Notes: generated from the sequence alone by a model not told the origin. A stretch of 64,000 bases of DNA from Phenylobacterium sp. (GCF_030651185.1 NZ_JAUSCJ010000031.1:106271-170270), one strand, 5' to 3'. Shown: positions 25,374-35,334, counted from the stretch's first letter. Made by a program: numbers and translations.

Positions 25374-25871
25374 TCAGAGAAGGCCCGCCTCCAACGCGGC
25401 GCGGTGGAACACGGGCTCCCAACCGGGCTCGATCGCCATGACGGAGAGGACCGTGTCGGCCAACACGATCCGTCGGTGGGCGATCTCGAAGCGCGGCTCC
25501 CAGGGTAAAGCGTCGACCTCCCCGAGCCAGACTGATCGCACGAGCACCAGCCCCGCCTCCGGGCCCGAGAAGCAGGCCGAACGACAAAAGCCCAAGAGCC
25601 TCGCGTCGCCGACGACTGCGCAGGTCTCTTCGAGCACTTCCCGTCTGAAGGTCTCCTCCCAGGTTTCGCCAGGCTCAGGGCGTCCGCCTGGCCAGTCCCA
25701 GCGCACGCCGTCGTTGCTTATCAGAATGACCCCGCCATCCTTCGCCACGCAGAAGCCGCACGCGCCATGAGGCACGCCGTCCGGCGCCACCCCCGGCGGA
25801 TGCCAGGCTGACAACCAATCGCCGCCGTTCGTACGGACGGGAAACGCCTCTCCATCCGCCGCCGGTCTCAT
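25374..25871 (-). CDS. NUDIX hydrolase
   Basis: The Nudix box is clear at about residues 62-84: GGRPEPGETWEETFRREV followed by LEET, satisfying G-x5-E-x7-REU-x-EE. It hydrolyses a nucleoside diphosphate linked to another group; the target cannot be told. The 165-residue protein is converged upon by the thioesterase gene (4-base gap) and follows the DPP-IV-like peptidase gene by 4 bases on the same strand, so it is likely in that operon. Confidence 0.88.
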   Translation of the reverse strand: MRPAADGEAFPVRTNGGDWLSAWHPPGVAPDGVPHGACGFCVAKDGGVILISNDGVRWDWPGGRPEPGETWEETFRREVLEETCAVVGDARLLGFCRSACFSGPEAGLVLVRSVWLGEVDALPWEPRFEIAHRRIVLADTVLSVMAIEPGWEPVFHRAALEAGLL

Positions 25872-25875
25872 GCCC

Positions 25876-28059
25876 CTACTCCGCCTCCACCGGCGCCAGC
25901 TTGCGCCCGAAGAAGTCCAGGGTCGTGCGCATCCGGTGCAGCAGGTGCGTCTGGGTCCAGCCGGCGCGGTGGCGCAGGCCGGGGTACATCATGGTCTCGA
26001 AGGTGGTCCCCTGGGCCTGCAGCGCCGCCATCAGCCGGGTGGAGTTGTCGAAGGTGACGTTGTCGTCGGCCATGCCGTGCATCAGCAGCAGGCTTCCGGA
26101 CTTCAGCCGGCCGACGCGGTTCAGCACGTCGGAATCCGCATAGCTGGCTGGATCGGTCGTCGGCGTGCCCATGTAGCGCTCGGTGTAGTGGGTGTCGTAG
26201 AGCGTCCACTCGGTGGGCGGCGCGCCGGCCACCGTGGCGGCGTAGGGGCTGTTCTCCGCCGTCATCAGCAGCAGGCTCATATAGCCGCCATAGGACCAGC
26301 CGGTGACCCCGATCCGGGCCGGATCGACGTAGGGCAGCGATTTCAGATAGGCGACGCCCGCCATCTGGTCGTCCACCTCCAGCTTGCCGAGCCGCCGGTC
26401 GATGGCGGCCTTGAAGGCCACCGAGCGGTTGGGGGTGCCACGGTTGTCGAGGGAGAAGAGGATATAGCCCGCCTCCAGGTAAAGCTGGTCGGCGGGGTTG
26501 TGCCAGAGCTTGCGCACCGTGGCGCTGCCCGGCCCGCCATAGACCTGGACGATCACCGGATAGCGCCTGGCGGGATCGAAGCCGGGCGGGGTGCGCAGCG
26601 ACCACCAGAGATCCTGGCCATCGGCGGCCTTCACCGTCCCATATGTCGGGGTCCGCAGGCGCGCGGCATAGGGCGCGTAGGGGTGGCTGTGGTTGAGGCT
26701 GTTCTCCTCGATCCAGCGGACCAGGCTCCCGTCGGCGTGATAGAGGCCGGTGCGGGGCGGCGTCGCCGGATCCTCGTAGGAGCCGACAAAGGCGCCGCCG
26801 GCCTTGGCCATCTTCACCGTCCACCAGCCGCCGGCCGGAGTCAGGGCCTTGGGGTCGCCGCCGCCCTTGAGCGGCGCTTCATAGAGCCGCCGTTCGACGG
26901 GATTGTCCTTGAACGCGGTGAAGGTCACCACGCCGCGTGCCTCATCGACGCCGGCGACATCATCCACCGGCCACTGGCCCTGGGTGACGGTCGCGACCCG
27001 TTTGCCGGCGGCGTCGTGCCGGTAGAGGTGGCGGTGTCCGCTCTGCTCCGACGACCACAGGAAGCCGCCGTCCTTCAGGGGCCGGAAGTCGTCGGTCAGT
27101 TCCACCCAGTGGGGGCTGGTCTCGGTCAGCAGGACGCGGGTCTTGCCGGTGGCGGGGTCGGCGGCCAGCAGGTCGAGCCGGCGCTGGTCGCGGCTCTGGC
27201 GCTGGACATAGAGGGTCTTGCCGTCCTTGGACCAGTTGACGCGGGCCAGGTAGATGTCGGTCTCAGCGCCGAGGTCGATCTCCACCCGCTCACCCGTCGC
27301 CACGTCTGTGACGAACAGCTCGACCACCGAGTTGGGGCGGCCGACCCGGGGATAGCGCTGATTGACGATGGTGGCCCCGGTCGCCCCGATATCGAGACGC
27401 TCCACCACATCAACCCCGGTCTGGTCGACATGGGTCAGGGCGATGCGGCTCTCGTCGGGGCTCCACCAGTAGCCGGTCTGGCGGGCCATCTCCTCCTGGG
27501 CGATGTAGTCGGCCGTGCCCCAGGACTTCAGCTCCGTCCCATCGGTGGTGAGCGCCCGTTCCGCGCCGCCCTGCGAGGGCAGGACGAACAGGTTGTCATC
27601 GCGCACGAAGGAGACGAAGCCGCCCCTGGGCGAGACCTTGGCGTCGATCTCGTCAGCGGCGGAATTGGTCAGGCGGCTGATCCTGCCGCCCGCCACGGTG
27701 TAGAGCCAGAGGTCGCCCTCCACCGGGACCAGGATGAAGCGCCCCTCCTCGTCCCAGTCATAGGCCACCACGCCCCGGGTCTGGACGCCCTGCCGCTCGC
27801 GGCGGCTCTTCTCGGCTTCGGAAAGCTCCCGGTCCTCAGGCATCAGGTCGCGCGCATCCAGCAGCAGGCGCGGCTCGCCGCCCGCCACGCCGGCGGCCCA
27901 GAGGTCGGTCATCCGTACGTCATCGGCCTTGGCCTTCAGGTAGGTGACCAGGGTCCCGTCCGGCGACAGGGTCACGCCCCGCGCCCGAGGTCCCGTGAGG
28001 TCCGGAGCCGCATAGACCCGCTCGGCCGTCAGTTTCTCCGCGTTCGCCGCACCGACCAT
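25876..28059 (-). CDS. S9-family prolyl oligopeptidase, dipeptidyl-peptidase IV type
   Basis: The 727-residue product has an N-terminal beta-propeller (DPP-IV N) and a C-terminal alpha/beta hydrolase with the nucleophile in GWSYGGYMS, the acid in GMADDNVTF, and the histidine in PGLRHRAGW. DPP-IV enzymes remove X-Pro dipeptides, usually in the periplasm. The predicted N-terminus, MVGAANAEKL, looks like only the last part of a signal peptide (cleavage after AANA); an in-frame TAG three codons upstream removes the rest. Export may therefore be lost, or the sequence may hold an error there. Confidence 0.9.
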   Translation of the reverse strand: MVGAANAEKLTAERVYAAPDLTGPRARGVTLSPDGTLVTYLKAKADDVRMTDLWAAGVAGGEPRLLLDARDLMPEDRELSEAEKSRRERQGVQTRGVVAYDWDEEGRFILVPVEGDLWLYTVAGGRISRLTNSAADEIDAKVSPRGGFVSFVRDDNLFVLPSQGGAERALTTDGTELKSWGTADYIAQEEMARQTGYWWSPDESRIALTHVDQTGVDVVERLDIGATGATIVNQRYPRVGRPNSVVELFVTDVATGERVEIDLGAETDIYLARVNWSKDGKTLYVQRQSRDQRRLDLLAADPATGKTRVLLTETSPHWVELTDDFRPLKDGGFLWSSEQSGHRHLYRHDAAGKRVATVTQGQWPVDDVAGVDEARGVVTFTAFKDNPVERRLYEAPLKGGGDPKALTPAGGWWTVKMAKAGGAFVGSYEDPATPPRTGLYHADGSLVRWIEENSLNHSHPYAPYAARLRTPTYGTVKAADGQDLWWSLRTPPGFDPARRYPVIVQVYGGPGSATVRKLWHNPADQLYLEAGYILFSLDNRGTPNRSVAFKAAIDRRLGKLEVDDQMAGVAYLKSLPYVDPARIGVTGWSYGGYMSLLLMTAENSPYAATVAGAPPTEWTLYDTHYTERYMGTPTTDPASYADSDVLNRVGRLKSGSLLLMHGMADDNVTFDNSTRLMAALQAQGTTFETMMYPGLRHRAGWTQTHLLHRMRTTLDFFGRKLAPVEAE

Positions 28060-28126
28060 CAGACCCGCCTACCGCTCCACAAGGCCGGGGATGAAAGGCG
28101 TGGTCGGAGCGGTTGGCAAGGGTGAA

Positions 28127-28155
28127 GCGGAGGGGATGACCACCCCCTCCGCCTC
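28127..28155 (-). terminator. Hairpin after the SDR gene
   Basis: On the minus strand a GCGGAGGGG/CCCCTCCGC stem lies 9 bases after the SDR stop. There is little T run, so it is a weak or helper terminator. Confidence 0.5.
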
Positions 28156-28163
28156 GATCAATC

Positions 28164-28979
28164 TCAGACCAGTTCGGACGGCTTGAGATTCAGTTCCTTC
28201 AACAGCGGCTCGGCATAGTCGACCCGGCCGGTCAGGGTCTTCGGGTCGCCGCTGGCCAGCTGGTAGACCGCCTCGGCGATGTACTCGATGGGTTGCACAC
28301 GGTCCTTGGACTGCTCGTTGATCAGGCCGTGTACCGCCACGCCAGGGGTGTCCACCAGGCCCGGCGACACCACGTTGACCGCGATGTTGTCGGCATAGAC
28401 CTCCGACGCCAGGCCGGTGGAGAACCGCTCCAGGGCCGCCTTGCACAGGCCATAGACCGTGCCGCCGCGGCCGCCGCGATAGGGCTTGGCGGGGTGGATG
28501 CCGGCGGGCGAGGAGATGTTGACGATGTGGCCGGCCTTGCGCTCGATCATCGAGGGCAGGACCAGCTGCGACAGGTGGAAGGGCGCATAGACCTGCACCT
28601 CCATCATCAGCTTGAAGCGCTTCTCGGTGAACTCCACCACCGGGGTGAAATAGGTGATGGCGGCGTTGTTGATCAGGATGTCGATGGGGCCATAGGCGGC
28701 CACCGCCTCCTCCACCAGACGCTCCCGCTCGATGGCCTGAGCCAGGTCGGCCTTGATGAAGGTGGCCTCGCCGCCGGCCTTCTTGATGCGCTCGACGGTC
28801 TCCATCAGGGTGCCGGGCAGGCGGCTCTCGCCGTCCTGGGCGGTGCGGGCCGAGACCACGACCTTGGCGCCCTCCATGGCCAGGCGGGCGGCGATGGCCT
28901 CGCCGATGCCGCGGCTGGCGCCGGTGACCAGGGCGACCTTGCCCTTCAGATTTCCATTGGGGTTGATGCTGGCGGCCAT
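28164..28979 (-). CDS. Short-chain dehydrogenase/reductase
   Basis: With the ATG at 28979 the product is 271 residues. It has the cofactor motif TGASRGIG near residue 20, NNAAI, the catalytic serine in ISSPAG and YGLCK for the catalytic Tyr-x-x-x-Lys. The basic residue after the glycine motif (SARTA) favours NADP. The substrate is unknown. It is upstream of the DPP-IV gene on the same strand, with a hairpin between. Confidence 0.9.
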   Translation of the reverse strand: MAASINPNGNLKGKVALVTGASRGIGEAIAARLAMEGAKVVVSARTAQDGESRLPGTLMETVERIKKAGGEATFIKADLAQAIERERLVEEAVAAYGPIDILINNAAITYFTPVVEFTEKRFKLMMEVQVYAPFHLSQLVLPSMIERKAGHIVNISSPAGIHPAKPYRGGRGGTVYGLCKAALERFSTGLASEVYADNIAVNVVSPGLVDTPGVAVHGLINEQSKDRVQPIEYIAEAVYQLASGDPKTLTGRVDYAEPLLKELNLKPSELV

Positions 28980-29140
28980 GAAATAACGCCCTCCCTGGGC
29001 TTTGTTATGGTTCAAACAATGCGCAAACCTCGCGCTCTTGAGCCGCCCGCGCAAGCCTCTGGCTCGCCTTCTGGGAGGAACCTCTAGGAAGCTTGGCCGC
29101 TCATGGTAATCATCGTGCGACTTCAGCGAGGCTTCAGCCC

Positions 29141-29716
29141 ATGTGGCGGACCATCTTCAACCTGATCCTGGTCCTGCTGATCGGGGCCTGCGCAGCCTTC
29201 GTCGCCGCCCCCTGGTTCGCCTTCCGCGCCTTGAAGGCCGACGCCCGCGACGGCGACGCGCAGGGCCTGGCCGAGCTGGTGGACTACGACGCCGTGCGCG
29301 CGACCCTGAAGACCCAGCTGGGCCCCACCCCCCATGCGACGACCGCGCCCGCCCCCACCATCTGGACCGATCCCATCGGGGCCATGAAGCGGGCGCTCGA
29401 ACCCCTGACCCCGCCGCCCCCGGCCGTGGAGCGCTATGTCAGCGTCCAGGGCCTGCACGACCTGACCCGCGGCTATGAGCCCGGCAAGGCGCCCCCCGAG
29501 CCGCCCATGCCCGACAACCTGTCCGACCAGGTGTTAAGCGCTGTCCAGGAACCCTGGCCCTCCCTGCGCTACTGGGGTCCCAACCGCTCGCGCTTCGTGG
29601 TCCGCGCGCCCGACGCGCCCACCCGAGAGACGGTCTTCACCTTCCAGCGGCGCGGCTGGTTTGAGTGGAAGCTGGTGCAGATCCGCCTCCCGGCCAAGGA
29701 TCAAGCTCAGCCATAG
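29141..29716 (+). CDS. DUF2939 domain protein
   Basis: I used the ATG at 29141, which places a single hydrophobic segment (FNLILVLLIGACAAFVAAPW) at the N-terminus. The region after it (FRALKADARDGDAQGLAELVDYDAVRATLK) is the DUF2939 signature. The rest is proline-rich and ends with a short conserved tail. It is probably an inner-membrane-anchored periplasmic protein. Function unknown. Confidence 0.72.
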   Translation: MWRTIFNLILVLLIGACAAFVAAPWFAFRALKADARDGDAQGLAELVDYDAVRATLKTQLGPTPHATTAPAPTIWTDPIGAMKRALEPLTPPPPAVERYVSVQGLHDLTRGYEPGKAPPEPPMPDNLSDQVLSAVQEPWPSLRYWGPNRSRFVVRAPDAPTRETVFTFQRRGWFEWKLVQIRLPAKDQAQP

Positions 29717-29774
29717 TTCTTGTTTTGTTCTCTCGCTCTGCTAGGCTGGCCGCCAACCAGAGAGGGAGAATTTC

Positions 29775-30155
29775 ATGACCATCGGATACGTCACCATCGG
29801 GGCGCTGGATGTCGCGGATTCCCTGCCATTCTACGACGCCGTGCTCGGCGCCATCGGCTATCACCGCGCCTTCCTGGACGGCGGCTGGGCCGGCTACGGC
29901 CCCAAGGACGGCGACGCCAACACCTTCATCTGCCCGCCCTTCGACGGCGAGCCCGCCCGGCCCGGCAACGGGATCATGGTGGGCTTCCTGGCGCCCTCCA
30001 AGGAGGCGGTCGCCGCCGCCCACGCCGCGGCCATCGCCCATGGCGGCGCCGATGAGGGCGCGCCGGGCCCCCGCCCCGCCGACTCCACCAGCTTCTACGG
30101 CGCCTATGTCCGCGACCTGACCGGCAACAAGCTGTGCATCTTCACCAAGCCTTAG
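29775..30155 (+). CDS. VOC-family (glyoxalase-like) protein
   Basis: A 126-residue single vicinal-oxygen-chelate module: it starts TIGYVTIGALDVADSLPFYDAVL and ends VRDLTGNKLCIFTK, the typical first and last beta strands of a PhnB/glyoxalase-like fold. The expected metal ligands are only partly present, so the reaction cannot be assigned. A GAGGGAG ribosome-binding site precedes the ATG. It may be co-transcribed with the next gene. Confidence 0.8.
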   Translation: MTIGYVTIGALDVADSLPFYDAVLGAIGYHRAFLDGGWAGYGPKDGDANTFICPPFDGEPARPGNGIMVGFLAPSKEAVAAAHAAAIAHGGADEGAPGPRPADSTSFYGAYVRDLTGNKLCIFTKP

Positions 30156-30213
30156 CTTGACCGGCGGCGGGGTCGGTCGGATCGTGCCGGCCTCGTCATT
30201 CCGGAGCCAAGCC

Positions 30214-31143
30214 ATGCGCATCGCCGCCGCCCTCGCCTGCGCCCTGATGGCCGGCGTCCCGCTGACCGCCCAGGCCGGGGCCTGCAAGGCCTGGAGCGCA
30301 CCGGTCCTGGCGGCGTCCATCTCCTCCAAGCCCATCGACGAGGCCAGCGGTCTGGAGGCGTCGCGAGCCTATCCGGGTCGGCTCTATCACCACAATGACT
30401 CCGGCGATGATTTGCGGTTCTTCATCACCGACATGACCGGCGGCGACCTGAAGATCGTCAACCTCAAGGGTCCGAAGCCGGCGGATATCGAAGAGATGTC
30501 CCTCGGCCCCTGCGGGTCGAAGACCTGCCTCTACCTCGGCGACGTCGGCGACAATGCCGGCGCCCGCTCGGAAGTCAGCTTCACGGTCCTGCTTGAGAAA
30601 AAGACCTATGCCGCGATCGAGACTCCCCTGCGGGTTGTCCGCGCCCGCTATCCGGACGGGCCACGCAATGTCGAGGCCTTCGCCCTGCACCCCAACGGCG
30701 ACCTCTTCGTGGTCACCAAGCCCGTCGACAAGCAGATGACCAATCCCGGCCCCGCCTCTGTCTATCGGCTGTCGGCCAACCAGCTGCGCCAGACCGACGG
30801 GGTCCAGGTCTTCGCCAAGCTGGGCCAGCTGGACCTGCCGAAACTGCTACCCGACCTGCCCTTCCCCGGTTGGATCCCCACCGGCCTGGACATCAGCCGC
30901 GACGGCAAGCGCGCGGTGCTGCTGACCTATATGGCGGTGGTGGAGCTGGGCTTCGACCTGGCCCGCGGCGTGCCGGCCACACTGACCGCCGGCGACAATG
31001 TCTCGGTGTTCCGCGCCCCGCCCCTGGCCCAACAGGAAGCCATCACCCTGCTGCCCGACGACAGCGGATTCCTCTACGACAGCGAGGCGGCCCGAAAAGC
31101 GCCGACCTTCCCGCTGAACAAGGTGATCTGCACGGCGCGGTAA
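30214..31143 (+). CDS. Secreted protein of unknown function, beta-propeller-like
   Basis: The ATG at 30214 gives a clean signal peptide (IAAALACALMAGVPLTAQA). The mature part of about 290 residues has repeated strand patterns such as PGRLYHHNDSGDDLRFFI, YLGDVGDNAGARS and NGDLFVVTKP, as in WD40-like or esterase-like phytase propellers. Two cysteines close together (LGPCGSKTCLY) could form a disulfide. It is probably periplasmic. Function not assigned. Confidence 0.7.
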   Translation: MRIAAALACALMAGVPLTAQAGACKAWSAPVLAASISSKPIDEASGLEASRAYPGRLYHHNDSGDDLRFFITDMTGGDLKIVNLKGPKPADIEEMSLGPCGSKTCLYLGDVGDNAGARSEVSFTVLLEKKTYAAIETPLRVVRARYPDGPRNVEAFALHPNGDLFVVTKPVDKQMTNPGPASVYRLSANQLRQTDGVQVFAKLGQLDLPKLLPDLPFPGWIPTGLDISRDGKRAVLLTYMAVVELGFDLARGVPATLTAGDNVSVFRAPPLAQQEAITLLPDDSGFLYDSEAARKAPTFPLNKVICTAR

Positions 31144-31152
31144 TCGCCACCT

Positions 31153-31267
31153 GGTGTCATCCCGGAAAGCGCGTTTGCGCTTGTCCGCGACCCAGACGCG
31201 CGGGGCGTGCCGGATGCGTCGGTGAATATGGGTCCCGGTCTTCGCTACGCGAAACCGGGATGACACC
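31153..31267. repeat. Inverted-repeat intergenic element, 115 bases
   Basis: Terminal arms GGTGTCATCCCGG (31153-31165) and CCGGGATGACACC (31255-31267) are perfect complements, with further internal palindromes such as GGTCTTCGCTACGCGAAACC. The element fills the gap between two convergent genes. It looks like a repetitive palindromic or MITE-like unit rather than a simple terminator. Confidence 0.75.
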
Positions 31268-31277
31268 TTGTAGTTGG

Positions 31278-33917
31278 TTACCCCAGCGCCGCCTTCACCG
31301 CCGCCACGCCCTCGGCCGCCTTGGAGCCGTCCGGAGCCCCGCCCTGGGCGAAGTCGGGACGGCCTCCGGCGCCCTGGCCGCCCATGGCGATCACGGCGGC
31401 CTTGGCCAGTTCGGCGGCGTTGAACTTGCCCGCCGCCGAGCCCATTACCGCCACGGCGATGGCGGCCTTGCCGTCGGCGACGCCGACCATGGCGATGACG
31501 CCGTCGGGGACCTGCTTGCGGTATTCCTCGACGATGGGACGCAGGTCCTTGCCGCCGACCCCGTCCATGACCCGGGCCATGAACTTGGTCCCGGCGACCT
31601 CCTCGATGGCCGCGGCCTCGCCGCCCGAGCCGCCGCCGCCCATGGCGAGCTGGCGCTTGGCCTCGGCCAGGTCCTTCTCCAGCTTGCGGCGCTGGGCGTC
31701 CAGCGCGTCGACGCGGGCCAGGACCTCGGCCACCGGGGTCTTGAACTGGTCGGCGAGCGCCTTGGCGACGGCCGCCTGGTCGTTGAGATAGCGCCGCGCG
31801 GACTCACCGGTCAGCGCCTCGATACGCCGGATGCCGGCGGCGACGCCGGTTTCCGAGACGATCTTGAAGAGGGCGATGTCGCCGGTGCGGGCCACGTGGG
31901 TGCCGCCGCAGAGCTCGACCGAATAGTCGCCGTCACCCTCCAGCGCCTTGCCGAGCGCCAGCACGCGGACGCTGTCGCCGTACTTCTCGCCGAACAGGGC
32001 CATGGCGCCGGCCTCGATGGCTTCTTCCGGAGCCATCTCCTTGGTCACCGCCGGCAGGTTCTGGCGGATCACCGCATTGACCTGCGTCTCGATGGCGTCG
32101 AGCTCGGCCAGGGTCAGCGGCCCGCCGTGGCTGAAGTCGAACCGCAGGCGTTCGCCGTCGACCATCTGGCCCTTCTGCGAGACGTGGGGCCCCAGCACAT
32201 TGCGCAGGGCGGCGTGCAGCAGGTGGGCGCCGGAATGGTTGGAGCGCGTGGTGAGGCGGCGCTCGGCGTCCACGGTCAGGCGCACCCGCGCGCCAGGGGC
32301 CAGCGACCCGTGCGTGATCTCCAGCACATGGACGTGCAGGTCGCCGGCCTGCTTCTGGGTGTCGATGACGCGCCCCTTGCCGCCGTCCCACTCGGCCTCA
32401 CCGGTGTCGCCGGCCTGGCCGCCGCTTTCGGCATAGTAGGGGGTGCGGTCGAACAGGGCCTGGACGGTCTGTCCGGCCTTGGCGCTGTCGATCTCGGCGC
32501 CCTCGGCCACCAGAGCCAGAAGTTCGGCCGTGGTCTCGACGCTGTCATAGCCGAGGAACACCGTGGCCCCGAGCCGCTCGCGAATGGCGAACCACTCGCC
32601 GGCGGCGGACGCCTGGCCCGATCCGGTCCAGGCTTCACGGGCCTGGGCGCGCTGCTGGTTCATGGCGGCCTCGAAGCCTTCCATGTCCACGGTCATGCCC
32701 TTGCCGCGCACGGCGTCCTGGGTCAGGTCGACGGGGAAGCCGTAGGTGTCGTAGAGCTTGAAGGCCGTCTCACCGGAAAGCACGCCGCCCTCGCTCATCT
32801 TGGCGGTGGCTTCGTCCAGCAGAGCCATGCCGCGGCCCAGCGTGCGGCGGAAGCGTTCCTCCTCCTGGCGCAGGGTCTCGACGATCACCGGCTCGGCGCG
32901 GCGCAGTTCGGGATAGGCGGCCCCCATCTCGGCGATCAGTACGGGCGCCAGGCGGTGCATCAGGGGCTCTTCGGCCCCCAGCAGGTGGGCGTGGCGCATG
33001 GCCCGGCGCATGATGCGGCGCAGGACATAGCCGCGGCCTTCGTTGGACGGCGAGACGCCATCGGCGATCAGGAAGCTGGTGGAGCGCAGGTGGTCGGCGA
33101 TCACCCGGTGCGAGGGTCCATTGGAACCGCCGGCCACCAGCGACTTGGACGCCGCGATCAGGGTGCGGAACAGGTCGATGTCGTAGTTGTCGTGAACGCC
33201 CTGCAGGACGGCGGCGATCCGCTCCAGGCCCATGCCGGTGTCGATCTGCGGCTTGGGCAGGGGTTGGCGCGAGCCGTCGGCGAACTGCTCGAACTGCATG
33301 AAGACCAGGTTCCAGATCTCCACGAACCGGTCGCCGTCCTCATCGGGGCTGCCGGGCGGGCCGCCAGGGATGTGGGCGCCGTGGTCATAGAAGATCTCCG
33401 AGCACGGACCGCAGGGTCCGGTGTCGCCCATCGACCAGAAATTGTCGTTGGTGGAGATGCGGATGATCTTCTCGTCCGGCAGGCCGGCGATCTTCTTCCA
33501 CAGCTCAGCCGCCTCGGTATCGGTATGATAGACCGTGACCAGCAGCTTCTCCGCCGGGATGCCGAACTCCTTGGTGAGCAGGGTCCAGGCGTGCTCGATC
33601 GCGCCTTCCTTGAAATAGTCACCGAAGGAGAAGTTTCCCAGCATCTCGAAGAAGGTGTGGTGGCGGGCGGTGTAGCCCACATTGTCCAGGTCGTTGTGCT
33701 TGCCGCCGGCGCGCACCGACTTCTGCGACGAGGCCGCGCGCGGCGCGGGCGGGGTTTCGGCGCCGGTGAAGTAGTTCTTGAATGGCACCATGCCCGCATT
33801 GACGAACAGCAGGGACGGGTCGTTCTGCGGCACCAGCGGAGCCGACGGAATGATCAGGTGATCATTCTTCTCGAAATAGCCCAGGAAGGCGCTGCGGATC
33901 TCGTTCAGGCTCGGCAT
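31278..33917 (-). CDS. alaS: Alanyl-tRNA synthetase
   Basis: A full-length 879-residue class II enzyme: the N-terminal catalytic core begins [20 protein letters not shown]. The editing domain carries the zinc ligands in HSGAHLLH and [10 protein letters not shown], and a C-Ala domain closes the protein ([16 protein letters not shown]). It charges tRNA-Ala and clears mischarged Ser and Gly. The gene lies directly downstream of recA, the order found in Caulobacter, which supports the alphaproteobacterial origin of this side of the window. Confidence 0.97.
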   Translation of the reverse strand: MPSLNEIRSAFLGYFEKNDHLIIPSAPLVPQNDPSLLFVNAGMVPFKNYFTGAETPPAPRAASSQKSVRAGGKHNDLDNVGYTARHHTFFEMLGNFSFGDYFKEGAIEHAWTLLTKEFGIPAEKLLVTVYHTDTEAAELWKKIAGLPDEKIIRISTNDNFWSMGDTGPCGPCSEIFYDHGAHIPGGPPGSPDEDGDRFVEIWNLVFMQFEQFADGSRQPLPKPQIDTGMGLERIAAVLQGVHDNYDIDLFRTLIAASKSLVAGGSNGPSHRVIADHLRSTSFLIADGVSPSNEGRGYVLRRIMRRAMRHAHLLGAEEPLMHRLAPVLIAEMGAAYPELRRAEPVIVETLRQEEERFRRTLGRGMALLDEATAKMSEGGVLSGETAFKLYDTYGFPVDLTQDAVRGKGMTVDMEGFEAAMNQQRAQAREAWTGSGQASAAGEWFAIRERLGATVFLGYDSVETTAELLALVAEGAEIDSAKAGQTVQALFDRTPYYAESGGQAGDTGEAEWDGGKGRVIDTQKQAGDLHVHVLEITHGSLAPGARVRLTVDAERRLTTRSNHSGAHLLHAALRNVLGPHVSQKGQMVDGERLRFDFSHGGPLTLAELDAIETQVNAVIRQNLPAVTKEMAPEEAIEAGAMALFGEKYGDSVRVLALGKALEGDGDYSVELCGGTHVARTGDIALFKIVSETGVAAGIRRIEALTGESARRYLNDQAAVAKALADQFKTPVAEVLARVDALDAQRRKLEKDLAEAKRQLAMGGGGSGGEAAAIEEVAGTKFMARVMDGVGGKDLRPIVEEYRKQVPDGVIAMVGVADGKAAIAVAVMGSAAGKFNAAELAKAAVIAMGGQGAGGRPDFAQGGAPDGSKAAEGVAAVKAALG

Positions 33918-34000
33918 GGCTCTAGACGCTAGACTTCAAAATGGGACGCGTATTGCGCTGCGATATTGGGGTCCGTTTACGAGACTTGGAGGTCGTCGCA

Positions 34001-34036
34001 AAGAAAAAGGACGCCCGGACCGAAGTCCGAGCGCCC
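34001..34036 (-). terminator. Rho-independent terminator after recA
   Basis: On the minus strand GGGCGCTCGGAC-TTCG-GTCCGGGCGTCC is followed by TTTTTCTTT, about 160 bases past the recA stop. This is the terminator of the alphaproteobacterial recA. A separate 16-base palindrome, CCGTTCACGTGAACGG, lies at 34131-34146. Confidence 0.85.
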
Positions 34037-34193
34037 TTCTCTTGCGTGAACGACCGTGCGGGGTTCGGCCCTTCGCCGTCAGCCACGCGGTTTGCGGGGG
34101 CGCGGCGACGGGTTTCAAGGGCCAAAGCGGCCGTTCACGTGAACGGGTGGGAAGGTAACCTGGCGGCGGATCGAAGCCCGTCGCCAGAGCCGT

Positions 34194-35270
34194 CTATTCC
34201 TCGTCTTCGCCCGCCGTGGGACCGACCAGCAGTTCCTCCTGGATGGTCTCCTTGGCGCCGCGGACCTGCTTTTCGATCGCGTCGGCGATGTCGGGATTGT
34301 TCTTCAGGAACTCTCGCACATTGTCGCGGCCCTGGCCGATGCGCTGGCTGTTCCAGGAGAACCAGGAGCCGGACTTCTCGATGACCCCGGCCTTGACCCC
34401 AAGGTCGATGATCTCGCCCAGCTTGGAGATGCCCTCGCCGTACATGATGTCGAACTCGACCTCACGGAACGGCGGGGCCACCTTGTTCTTCACGACCTTC
34501 ACACGGACGTTGTTGCCCATGATCTCGTCGCGGATCTTCACCGATCCGGTGCGGCGGATATCCAGGCGGACCGAGGCGTAGAACTTCAGCGCATTGCCGC
34601 CGGTGGTGGTCTCGGGGCTGCCGTACATCACCCCGATCTTCATGCGGATCTGGTTGATGAAGATCACCAGGGTGTGGGTCTTGGAGATCGAGGCGGTCAG
34701 CTTGCGCAGCGCCTGGCTCATCAGACGGGCCTGGAGACCCGGCAGGCTGTCGCCCATCTCGCCTTCGATTTCCGCCCGCGGCGTCAGGGCCGCCACGGAG
34801 TCGATGACGATGATGTCCACCGCGCCGGAGCGCACCAGGGTGTCGGTGATCTCAAGGGCCTGTTCGCCGGTGTCCGGTTGGGAGATCAAAAGATCGTCGA
34901 GTTTGACGCCCACCATCTTGGCATAATTAGAATCAAAGGCGTGTTCCGCGTCAATGAACGCCGCCACCCCGCCCGCATTCTGCAATTCTTTGATGATGCT
35001 CAACGTCAATGTGGTCTTGCCCGATGATTCCGGACCGTAGATCTCCACCACGCGGCCACGCGGCACGCCCCAGACGCCCAAAGCCGCGTCCAAAGCCAGA
35101 GAACCGGTGGATATGACCGGGATATCCGCGATGACCTTGCTGTCCAAACGCATGATGGAACCCTTGCCGAACTGCTTTTCGATCTGTGCGAGCGCCAAAT
35201 CCAATGCCTTCAAACGGTTGTCTTTTTCCGTTGTATGCGCTTTTTCCTGCACTGCTTTGTCTTGAGCCAT
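34194..35270 (-). CDS. recA: RecA recombinase, apparent chimera of two organisms
   Basis: The frame encodes a complete 358-residue RecA with Walker [10 protein letters not shown] (about residues 79-87), loop L1/L2 regions ([14 protein letters not shown]) and an acidic tail ending GEDEE. The first 130 residues (35270 to about 34880) use low-GC codons and sit behind a promoter and ribosome-binding site of the right-hand organism. From about residue 160 onward the codons become strongly GC-rich, like alaS. The switch lies in the very conserved [22 protein letters not shown] segment. RecA forms filaments on single-stranded DNA in recombination and the SOS response. As it stands this is most likely two recA genes joined by assembly. 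Confidence 0.85.
   Translation of the reverse strand: MAQDKAVQEKAHTTEKDNRLKALDLALAQIEKQFGKGSIMRLDSKVIADIPVISTGSLALDAALGVWGVPRGRVVEIYGPESSGKTTLTLSIIKELQNAGGVAAFIDAEHAFDSNYAKMVGVKLDDLLISQPDTGEQALEITDTLVRSGAVDIIVIDSVAALTPRAEIEGEMGDSLPGLQARLMSQALRKLTASISKTHTLVIFINQIRMKIGVMYGSPETTTGGNALKFYASVRLDIRRTGSVKIRDEIMGNNVRVKVVKNKVAPPFREVEFDIMYGEGISKLGEIIDLGVKAGVIEKSGSWFSWNSQRIGQGRDNVREFLKNNPDIADAIEKQVRGAKETIQEELLVGPTAGEDEE
34790..34880. other. Probable misassembly junction between two genomes
   Basis: Left of this zone the DNA is very GC-rich and collinear with Caulobacterales; right of it GC content drops sharply and the gene content is Omnitrophota-like. The zone codes for one of the most conserved stretches of RecA, where two genomes could share enough identical bases to mislead an assembler. 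Confidence 0.8.
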
Positions 35271-35304
35271 GATGCCTCCAGTATTTAAATTATATAGGTT
35301 TGAA

Positions 35305-35334
35305 ATTATACTCTTTTAAGGACTCCATTGTCAA
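35305..35334 (-). promoter_or_regulatory. Sigma-70 promoter of recA (right-hand organism)
   Basis: On the minus strand a consensus TTGACA (35334-35329) and a consensus TATAAT (35310-35305) are separated by 18 bases, 35 bases ahead of the recA start. The -35 box overlaps the rsmE stop codon. A GGAGG ribosome-binding site precedes the ATG. Confidence 0.85.

Noticed and set aside
30870..33932. A long open frame on the plus strand across alaS
   Set aside because: Antisense shadow of a clearly identified alaS; no start signal or recognisable motif.
34194..35270. A real inter-phylum recombination that made a hybrid recA
   Set aside because: The whole gene content changes from one phylum to another on either side, which a single recA recombination would not do; misassembly is simpler.
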